DNA of 64,000 nucleotides from Nitrospira sp. MA-1 (GTDB lineage Bacteria > Nitrospirota > Nitrospiria > Nitrospirales > UBA8639): contig JAQJDB010000007.1 in NCBI GenBank assembly GCA_032139905.1, positions 1,612,001 through 1,676,000 of the forward strand, in the 5' to 3' direction. The position numbers and the translations under genes were made by a program. Positions 57,936 through 64,000 of this stretch are shown here, in pieces. How positions within the stretch are numbered: position 1 is the first letter of the stretch; the number at the start of each line of letters is the position of its first letter. The notes under the pieces are model-generated. The model made no database searches, was not told where the DNA came from, and worked only from the letters and a program-made list of their open reading frames with translations.

Positions 57936-60107
57936 GTGAATTTTTACGCCTTCAGCGGACTCCTGAATGGTCTCGCCGCCACGGCCTCCGGCCTTATTGT
58001 TTACGCTAAAAACCCTCGAAGTCCCAAACATCAAGCCTATGCCCTGTATTGTTTAGCTGCCGCCATTTGGGGATATGGTTTTTGCGCCTGGCAGCTTGGG
58101 TCCTCCCACGATCTCGCCCTTTTCTTTGTTCGCTTGCTGATGGTCGGAGCAATCTTTCTTCCCGCCGCCTATCTGTGGCACGTCCTAACCTTATTGGATG
58201 ATGTGGAATCGAACAGATGGATTATCCGTCTTGGATGGGGAACCAGTTTCATTTATTTCTTCGCAAATTTCACCTCCTATTTTGTGGCCGATGTTCATCC
58301 TGTTGGTGATTTTCTCTTTTGGCCGAAGCCTGGGCCTTTTTTTCATTTCTATCTACTGGGGTTTGGCCTATCAACTATTTATGGAACATGGTTGCTCTAC
58401 CATGGAGCACGGAGCAGAACTGGTCCTGAACGTTCGCGGTTTTACCTTCTCACCATCGGATCAGTCATTGCGTATGCAGGGGGAGTGACGACTTTTCCTC
58501 TTTGGTATGGGATTGAGATCCCTCCGAACGGGACAATTCTTCTGACTGTCTATACGTCGGTCGTAGCCTATACACTCCTGCGATACCGGCTCATGGATCT
58601 CGGGACGGCTGTTGAACGAGGCATTACGGGAAGCCTTCTGTTAGCCCTCGTAGCCTTCCCTGCTTATCCGATCCTCCTTCTTGGGCAAAGTCTGTACTTT
58701 GGGGAAATCAATATCGCCTATTCTTTTGTGGAATTGAGCGTATTGCTTATCTTGGTGCTTGGAGCGTCTTCTTTGAAACGGGAAGCCAAAACATTAATCA
58801 CGAAATCATTGTTCAAAGAACGATATGACCGACATGAAACGGTCGTTCATTTTTCTAAATCACTCGTCTCCATTCTGGAATTAAAAGATTTGACGGCAAC
58901 CATCGTGGAATCCATTTGTCCCACATTAGGATTGGAATGGGGAGTCTTATATCTACGAAGTTCCAGCAGTCAGGATTATCGACCGGTATCCAGCTTTGGG
59001 AAATCCACCAATGATCTTCCTGTCCTCTATTTGCAAAAAACTCCTACTTTGTTAGAAATGTGGAGACAAGGCACGTCTTGTTTTGTCATCAATGAATTGG
59101 AACTCTCTACCATCAACTCTGACTCTGAAGCCGTCATCGCGCAACTCGCGGACATTGGAACAGAAGTTTGTTTGCCCTTGGTTAACAAAACACGCCTTTT
59201 AGGGTTTTGTGTGTTTGGGCCCAATACGAAAAGTGGCGGCGGGTATACGACCCAGGATTTGGATTTATTGACGACCCTATCACAGGAAGCTTCCGTGGCA
59301 TTAGACAATGCCTTGCTGTATGAAGAGCTTAAGCGATCACAGTCGTTAGTTCGTCGGACTGATCGGCTTCGTTCTCTGGAGACCATGGCGGGCGGATTAG
59401 CTCACGAAATTAGAAATCCACTGACGTCGATCAAAGCGTTTGTGGATCTGGCACCTGAACGAAAGGATGATGAGCAGTTTCTCGTACGATTCAGCAAGGT
59501 AGTCAAAGAAGATGTGTTCCGAATTGAACGGCTCACGCGGGAGATCTTGGATTATGCCAAACCGATGGAACCGTTTCTCAAGGAAGAAGACCTTAATGAT
59601 ATTGTAGAATCCTGTTTGTATACCCTCAGGATTCGTCCTTCTCACGAGTTGATTGTTGTCGAAACAGATTTAGCCCATGGGTTGCCAAAGGTATTTGCCG
59701 ACCGGCAACAATTAAAGCAGGTGTTTCTTAACCTATTGTTTAATGCCGTGGAAGCCATGCTTCCAGAGGGTGGCGTGTTGACAGTTCGAACTCGAATAAT
59801 TGGCTCAGGTCTGGCTCAGAATTGGGTGCAGGTGGACATTCAAGATACCGGAAAAGGGATTAATCCTGAAGACATCGAGCATATTTTTGATCCTTTTTTT
59901 ACAACAAAACACTTGAGTCAGGAACATGAGGGAACAGGCTTGGGTTTGGCCATTGCACATCAAATTATTCAAGAACATCGTGGAAGTATTGAGGTACAAA
60001 GTGTGAGAGGAGGGGGAGCCACTTTTCTTGTGAACCTCCCAAGCTCACCAGCACCGACATCAGTTTCTCCAACGCAGAGTGTGTTGCCCAATCCGGAACA
60101 CCGATAA
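57936..60107 (+). CDS. Membrane histidine kinase with GAF domain (PrsK-like architecture)
   Basis: The 723-residue protein starts with GTG. About eight hydrophobic segments fill the first 290 residues, in the style of the 7TM sensor domain. A GAF domain spans about 305-475 (RLLGFCVFGPNTKSGGGYTTQDLDLLTTLSQEASVAL). The phosphorylated His lies in GLAHEIRNPLTS near residue 490. The ATPase domain has the N-box LFNAVEAMLPEGG, the G1 DTGKGI, the F box FDPFFTTK and G2 GTGLGLAIAHQII. This order matches kinases such as PrsK, which act through sigma-54 activators. No response regulator lies in the window. Confidence 0.9.
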   Translation: MNFYAFSGLLNGLAATASGLIVYAKNPRSPKHQAYALYCLAAAIWGYGFCAWQLGSSHDLALFFVRLLMVGAIFLPAAYLWHVLTLLDDVESNRWIIRLGWGTSFIYFFANFTSYFVADVHPVGDFLFWPKPGPFFHFYLLGFGLSTIYGTWLLYHGARSRTGPERSRFYLLTIGSVIAYAGGVTTFPLWYGIEIPPNGTILLTVYTSVVAYTLLRYRLMDLGTAVERGITGSLLLALVAFPAYPILLLGQSLYFGEINIAYSFVELSVLLILVLGASSLKREAKTLITKSLFKERYDRHETVVHFSKSLVSILELKDLTATIVESICPTLGLEWGVLYLRSSSSQDYRPVSSFGKSTNDLPVLYLQKTPTLLEMWRQGTSCFVINELELSTINSDSEAVIAQLADIGTEVCLPLVNKTRLLGFCVFGPNTKSGGGYTTQDLDLLTTLSQEASVALDNALLYEELKRSQSLVRRTDRLRSLETMAGGLAHEIRNPLTSIKAFVDLAPERKDDEQFLVRFSKVVKEDVFRIERLTREILDYAKPMEPFLKEEDLNDIVESCLYTLRIRPSHELIVVETDLAHGLPKVFADRQQLKQVFLNLLFNAVEAMLPEGGVLTVRTRIIGSGLAQNWVQVDIQDTGKGINPEDIEHIFDPFFTTKHLSQEHEGTGLGLAIAHQIIQEHRGSIEVQSVRGGGATFLVNLPSSPAPTSVSPTQSVLPNPEHR

Positions 60108-60265
60108 CATGGATTGAAACACCGGATGAAGGATCCGATCAATGTATGCAGTCTTAGGGTGGAGGGTTGACTTGTATAGCCACGCGAGGAACGGAATCTC
60201 TCCACAAGGCATACTCAGCAAGCTATATGACCGTTGAGTACGGGGTAAGGAACAATAAATTCACG

Positions 60266-61291
60266 TTAACCAGTGCGCGGAAGTCGCCCTTCAATCAATT
60301 GCCCATCCCAATCTCCGGTTCCCTCTTTCAGATGGAGAACCCGAGAACGAGTGAGTCCGGCTCGTTGAAGCCACTCTCGAACATCTCGGACGGAATAGGT
60401 ATTGCCCTGCTCAGTATAAAGTAACATGGAGACGGCAAAGAGATTTGCTTCAAGAGGCCGAAATTCTTTTTGGTCCTCCAAAAATGTGTCTTGGATGAGA
60501 AGCCGTCCGCCAGGGTTGAGAATTCGTTTGATTTTTTTAAAAATTTTCAGGTTGTCTGCCGGAGAATAGATATGAAGAACATTGGAATACCAGACAACAT
60601 CATAGGTGCCGGAAATCCGTGCAGTTAAAAAATCACCAGCTTGACAGGTCAAACGGTTTCCCAAGGAGGACTGTTCCGCCAGCATACGTGCCACATCCAG
60701 AGCAGCAGGCCGATCCATCACTGTGGCGTGAAGGATTGGATTCAGGGCTAAAAACGCCAAAGCATAAGTCCCGGGCCCGCCGCCTAAGTCGAGAAGGGAA
60801 CGAGCCGCTTTTAGAGAAATCTGTTGTGCGACCTCTCTGGCCGGTTGGAGGGAGCGATGATGCATGGCCCAGGAAAACGACCGTCGATATTCCGTGGTTT
60901 CCGGTTCCTTGCTGTCCCATGGCTGACCGACACGTATGACTTCTGTCAGATGGGACCATTCGCTCCATTGACGCTGCATAAGTCCCAGATAGTCTCCCCG
61001 AAAGTCCGGACTGGATTCTTGGAGATAGCGTTTGGAAAATGGGGTAAGATGGTATCCCGATTGAGACTTGACTAATAACCCTGCACTGGAAAGATTCCGG
61101 CATAAGATTCCCAGGCCACGTTGGCTCGCACCTAGATGCTTGGCTAACTTGGAAATCGTCCAATCCCGATTTTCCATCTTGGTAAATAGATTGAGCTCTA
61201 GTGCGGAAAAAATAATCCGTGGCAATCGAAAGGCATAGGCGGCGTCTCGGAATTGTTTGAATGATGTGATAAACGTTTGAGGCTGTTTCAC
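60266..61291 (-). CDS. O-methyltransferase (family 2 type)
   Basis: The 341-residue protein has an N-terminal winged-helix dimerisation part (RIIFSALELNLFTKMENRDWTISKLAKHLGAS) and a C-terminal SAM-binding domain. LDLGGGPGTYALAFL near residue 170, VMDRPAALDVARML and DVVWYSNVLHIYSPADN follow, and KRILNPGGRLLIQDTFLEDQ carries the post-II motif. This is the plan of plant-type COMT-like and hydroxyneurosporene methyltransferases. The substrate is unknown. It is the last of a compact set of minus-strand genes. Confidence 0.86.
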   Translation of the reverse strand: MKQPQTFITSFKQFRDAAYAFRLPRIIFSALELNLFTKMENRDWTISKLAKHLGASQRGLGILCRNLSSAGLLVKSQSGYHLTPFSKRYLQESSPDFRGDYLGLMQRQWSEWSHLTEVIRVGQPWDSKEPETTEYRRSFSWAMHHRSLQPAREVAQQISLKAARSLLDLGGGPGTYALAFLALNPILHATVMDRPAALDVARMLAEQSSLGNRLTCQAGDFLTARISGTYDVVWYSNVLHIYSPADNLKIFKKIKRILNPGGRLLIQDTFLEDQKEFRPLEANLFAVSMLLYTEQGNTYSVRDVREWLQRAGLTRSRVLHLKEGTGDWDGQLIEGRLPRTG

Positions 61292-61343
61292 GATGATCAG
61301 ACTGGTGTGGGTAAGTCGCTTGACCTTGGAGGCGGATGGGTCG

Positions 61344-61787
61344 TTAGTGTGAAGCCGGAAACAGGGTCAGACAGGTCTTAATTTGCTGATGAAGATCGGT
61401 CAGTTTCCCTAAATCGACCGGGCGTTCGTAGTGTGCGGCCACATGCGACTCATTCATCTCAATTCGTTCCTTGAAACCTTGGCGCAGGAGTTTTGGACGG
61501 TGCTTGGAAACCGTTTGTTGCAAATAAAATTTAGCTTGTTTCGCAAGTTCGTCCGTTCCTAAATCTTCGGGCGTTCCATCCGAAAGCATGCTTTTCATAT
61601 CATCCAAATCGTACCCGGCCATGCACACAAGTTTGCCGTCAGCAGTGATTTCAAGCAACCAGTCCTCATCTGGTAGGGGGAGGGTTAGGGCATCCGTCGA
61701 GTGGATATCTAACCACCCGTGAATTTCCTTCACAAGATAGGTCCTGGCCTCTGGCCATAGGGTTGAAGGGTTGAAAGTCTCACTCAT
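61344..61787 (-). CDS. Hypothetical protein, 147 residues
   Basis: This soluble protein has no recognised family. It begins MSETFNPSTLWPEARTY, has a strand pair WLLEITADGKLVCMAGYDL and ends with helices rich in Lys and Arg (KHRPKLLRQGFKERIEMNES). The start overlaps the stop of the TPR gene upstream by eight bases, so it is translated after it. The next gene downstream on the strand is the methyltransferase. Confidence 0.72.
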   Translation of the reverse strand: MSETFNPSTLWPEARTYLVKEIHGWLDIHSTDALTLPLPDEDWLLEITADGKLVCMAGYDLDDMKSMLSDGTPEDLGTDELAKQAKFYLQQTVSKHRPKLLRQGFKERIEMNESHVAAHYERPVDLGKLTDLHQQIKTCLTLFPASH

Positions 61788-62583
61788 GAGTGTTTCCGGT
61801 TTTGGCGCTCAGACGAGATTCTAAGGCTTGTAATCGCTGGGTATTTTCGGTGAGTTTTGGTAATTGATATTTTTGGTCTATACGAACGACTTTTTGTAAG
61901 TATTGCACGGCTTGGTTCCATTGGCCTTGGGCCTCATGGCAACTGGCAAGAACATACCAGGCACCGCCCATACGAAGTTCATCCTTCAGCCGCCTGGCGA
62001 CATCCAGACTGGTCAAGGTGCAGGATTGCGCTTCCTCAAATCGTCGTTGACTCAAATATAACCGCGCCATCATACGAAAGACATCGGATTGCCCGGCCTC
62101 ATTTCCGACCCGACGCATCAGGATTAATGATTCTTGATAGTAGGCGAGCGCTTCTCCTTCCTTGCCGGTTTCCCTCGCAACTAATCCCAAATCAGAAAGT
62201 AAAACTGCCTTTCCGGCATAGTCGGACAACTGATTCATTAAATCCAAGGCCTCTAAATAATAGGCCTGGGCTCGTTCCCATTCTCCAGCATCGGCCGAAA
62301 GATTCCCCAAATTGGCTAAAGTCGTACTAATTCCCCGATCATCACCAAGAATTTTCTGAAGTTCTAACACCTCACTATAATACGCTCTGGCTTGTTCCCG
62401 GCGACCACTCACTGCGCAAATATTACCAAGATTGCCCAGTGTGGTGGCCAAAGATCGTTGGTCTCCATTTTGACGATCAACCTCCAGGGCCTGCGCATAA
62501 TATTGAAAAGCTTCGGTATAGAAGCCTTTCGAAAAGTGCTGATTGCCTAAAGAATTGAGATTGGCGGATTGAGACCAGGCCAT
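61780..62583 (-). CDS. TPR-repeat protein
   Basis: The 267-residue protein consists of about five to six tetratricopeptide repeats from residue 10 on, for example ALEVDRQNGDQRSLATTLGNLGNICAVSGRREQARAYYSEVLEL-type units (N-L-G-x8-A-x3-Y-A pattern). There is no signal peptide, so it is probably cytoplasmic and binds other proteins. The stop overlaps the start of the next gene. It lies between an MBL-fold protein and a hypothetical protein in the minus-strand set. Confidence 0.88.
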   Translation of the reverse strand: MAWSQSANLNSLGNQHFSKGFYTEAFQYYAQALEVDRQNGDQRSLATTLGNLGNICAVSGRREQARAYYSEVLELQKILGDDRGISTTLANLGNLSADAGEWERAQAYYLEALDLMNQLSDYAGKAVLLSDLGLVARETGKEGEALAYYQESLILMRRVGNEAGQSDVFRMMARLYLSQRRFEEAQSCTLTSLDVARRLKDELRMGGAWYVLASCHEAQGQWNQAVQYLQKVVRIDQKYQLPKLTENTQRLQALESRLSAKTGNTHE

Positions 62584-62646
62584 ACATAGTCACTCGGCGT
62601 CACAGGACAGAAAAAATCTTCATGCCATTCTATAATATTGATTGAT

Positions 62647-63246
62647 TCAATTATCTACCAAGAGGTCTTCAAGTGCGGGCTTTGCCCCAGTGAGGATGGA
62701 AGTGCCATCTCCAACAAGGAGACTGTCAAACGTATATTTTAATAACCTACGAAGTCCTTCACGGGCTAGGAGGATGTTCTCATATTTCTCTGGAGGTAAT
62801 AGCCGTAGTGCACCTGCTGGATCCCCAATGATTCCATCTCCAACAATAAGCACACCCTTGCCTTGCTGCAAGAATAAGGCGCTTTCCCCTGGAGATTTTT
62901 GATCGGAAAGTTGAACAACCCAAATTCCCCCTGGAAGCAATTCACCGTCTTTGAAGGTTTTATCAATGGGCAGCGTCATTTCTTTGGCATCCAATTCCGG
63001 AGCCATCACCTGACATTTAAAGGTTTTACTGAAGTTGGCCGCTTCCCGTTCATGATCCCGATTAGTCAATATAATATAATCCGGAGACCCTCCCCGCTGC
63101 GTCATGGCCATATCACCTGCGCTCATGGATGGGGGGTCGACTAGTATCCGATGTTCCCCCACGGCTAATAAATGTCCGTTAAAATTAATCTGTTTTTCTT
63201 CACAGAACCAAGACCATTCAGAAATATTGGGTAGAATGGTTTTCAT
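62647..63246 (-). CDS. Metallo-beta-lactamase-fold protein with altered metal site
   Basis: The 199-residue protein follows the MBL fold: a strand start with LLAVGEHRILVDPPSMSAGDM, the loop ILTNRDHEREAANF, and the segment LSDQKSPGESALFLQQGKGVLIVGDGIIGDP. Normal members show HxHxDH and SPGHT. Here the first two His are replaced (NRDH) and SPGE replaces SPGH, so the metal site is poor or absent. The start overlaps the gene before it by four bases. The protein may be a non-hydrolase binding relative. Confidence 0.75.
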   Translation of the reverse strand: MKTILPNISEWSWFCEEKQINFNGHLLAVGEHRILVDPPSMSAGDMAMTQRGGSPDYIILTNRDHEREAANFSKTFKCQVMAPELDAKEMTLPIDKTFKDGELLPGGIWVVQLSDQKSPGESALFLQQGKGVLIVGDGIIGDPAGALRLLPPEKYENILLAREGLRRLLKYTFDSLLVGDGTSILTGAKPALEDLLVDN

Positions 63247-63482
63247 AAGGTTTCCAGGGTTTCTTGAAGAAGAGTTGTGATTTTGGTTTGAACGCCAGAT
63301 TCTTCTGGAAGGTCCAACATATCATCCTCATGGATTGTAATAAATTTACGATTGGGGCCCTTCGTAAGGGAAATGAGTAAAAGACTGCGCGAAGGAGTGG
63401 TCGGGATGACTACTTCCACAGAGGAATCCAGAGTATTCACTATCTCAAGAAATTTTTGTTTTCCGTCTTCTAATTCGTCCAT
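63243..63482 (-). CDS. Small hypothetical protein, 79 residues
   Basis: This soluble protein, MDELEDGKQKFLEIVNTLDSS..., is an alpha/beta protein with VEVVIPTTPSRSLLLISLT strands and an acidic end (LDLPEESGVQTKITTLLQ). No known family. It overlaps the MBL-fold gene by four bases and lies 45 bases after the thioredoxin-like gene, so it is part of the same transcript. Small size limits any call. Confidence 0.65.
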   Translation of the reverse strand: MDELEDGKQKFLEIVNTLDSSVEVVIPTTPSRSLLLISLTKGPNRKFITIHEDDMLDLPEESGVQTKITTLLQETLETL

Positions 63483-63527
63483 AGTGCCCTAACATCGGTT
63501 CAAGAATGCGTAAAAAGAGTCCTCAAC

Positions 63528-64000
63528 CTACATGGTCGAGGGAGTAGACGGTGACTCCAATAATTTCTCCACTTCCTGCAGAATCGCTTCATGTCCGGCT
63601 AATGTGCCGTCGGTAAAGAAATTCCCTACGCGCTGCCAACGGATGAGGCCATGTTGATCAATAACATACACGTTGGGAATAAATTTTCCCCCGCCATAGA
63701 GTTTGTCTGTTTTTTTCTCGGGGTCTAGGAGATAGGGATACGTCACCTTCACCGGGAATCCTTGTAAGAATTCCCTGACATCGGCCATGGAGTCTCCAGA
63801 GGAATTGACTCCGATCACCGCTACAGGCTTGTCTTTTATGGCCTCATGCACCATCTGCAAATTGGTGCTTTGGATTAAACACGGCTCGCAAATATGAAAG
63901 AGTCCTAGAACCACGACCTTCCCCTTAAACTGCTCAAGAGATAGAGTTTGTCCATCCAGACCCGTCAGTGAGAAATTTGGAGCGGACTCACCGACTTTAA
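63528..64000 (-). CDS. Thioredoxin-fold protein (TlpA/peroxiredoxin-like), partial
   Basis: The gene runs off the right edge of the window; the first codons lie outside. The visible part reads KVGESAPNFSLTGLDGQTLS, LEQFKGKVVVLGLFHICEPC with the CEPC redox motif, then VAVIGVNSSGDSMADVREFL, YPYLLDPEKKTDKLYGG and the cis-Pro region IPNVYVIDQHGLIRWQRVG. This matches AhpC/TSA or TlpA thioredoxin-like proteins that reduce disulfides or peroxides. No signal peptide can be judged because the start is missing. It leads the minus-strand set toward 60266. Confidence 0.85.
   Translation of the reverse strand, partial: KVGESAPNFSLTGLDGQTLSLEQFKGKVVVLGLFHICEPCLIQSTNLQMVHEAIKDKPVAVIGVNSSGDSMADVREFLQGFPVKVTYPYLLDPEKKTDKLYGGGKFIPNVYVIDQHGLIRWQRVGNFFTDGTLAGHEAILQEVEKLLESPSTPSTM

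Noticed and set aside
61857-62330. 157-residue plus-strand frame opposite the TPR gene
   Set aside because: Antisense to clear TPR repeats; no start signal.

Overview
The window looks like chromosomal DNA of a Gram-negative bacterium, most likely a Nitrospirota member close to Nitrospira. The outer-membrane genes (kdsA, kdsB, heptose kinase, many lipoproteins), the mix of conserved Nitrospira-like hypothetical proteins, the hydrogenase maturation genes and the moderate GC content suggest this. The phylum call is inference, because no rRNA gene is present.

Layout. 1-1338 is a gene graveyard on the left: a broken FRG-domain gene, a decayed copy of the acetyl-CoA synthetase 3' end and an NHL-repeat remnant. 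1335-9452 is a hydrogenase maturation operon (hypF, hypC, a GmhA-like SIS gene, hypD, hypE, an unnamed gene, hypA, hypB) that ends in a broken nickel-permease gene; no hydrogenase structural gene is present. 9513-14077 (minus strand) carries acs, inorganic pyrophosphatase and a DUF4301 gene. 14254-22032 is an envelope block: a DUF3015-like lipoprotein, an LPP20 / LpoB-like / COG3014-like / LPP20 lipoprotein cluster, a secreted protein and two tandem paralogous HEAT-repeat proteins. 22386-30298 holds proC, a lytic transglycosylase, tRNA-Phe, a secreted protein with three repeats, proA and a 600-residue orphan.

30347-41686 is a pyrimidine operon behind a recognisable PyrR attenuation leader: pyrR, pyrB, pyrC, a membrane protein, carA, two envelope proteases, carB, greA and a SAM hydrolase. 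It converges on bioA. 43159-52831 is a plus-strand housekeeping run: lepA, lepB, heptose kinase, kdsB, pyrG, kdsA, pgsA, plsY and a DegP/DegQ protease. It is followed by a divergent EF-G paralogue on the minus strand.

The right end is the most unusual part. A near-consensus sigma-54 promoter and a structured leader precede a three-part fusion protein (unknown N-terminal domain, LuxD-like hydrolase/acyltransferase, SAM methyltransferase). A membrane GAF histidine kinase of PrsK-like architecture follows. Opposite them runs a compact six-gene minus-strand set: a thioredoxin-like protein, a small protein, a ligand-poor metallo-beta-lactamase-fold protein, a TPR protein, another small protein and an O-methyltransferase.

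Several promoters match the sigma-70 consensus. Two of them (proC, lepA) sit so close to the start codon that leaderless or near-leaderless mRNAs are predicted. No CRISPR array, intact insertion sequence or rRNA operon was seen.
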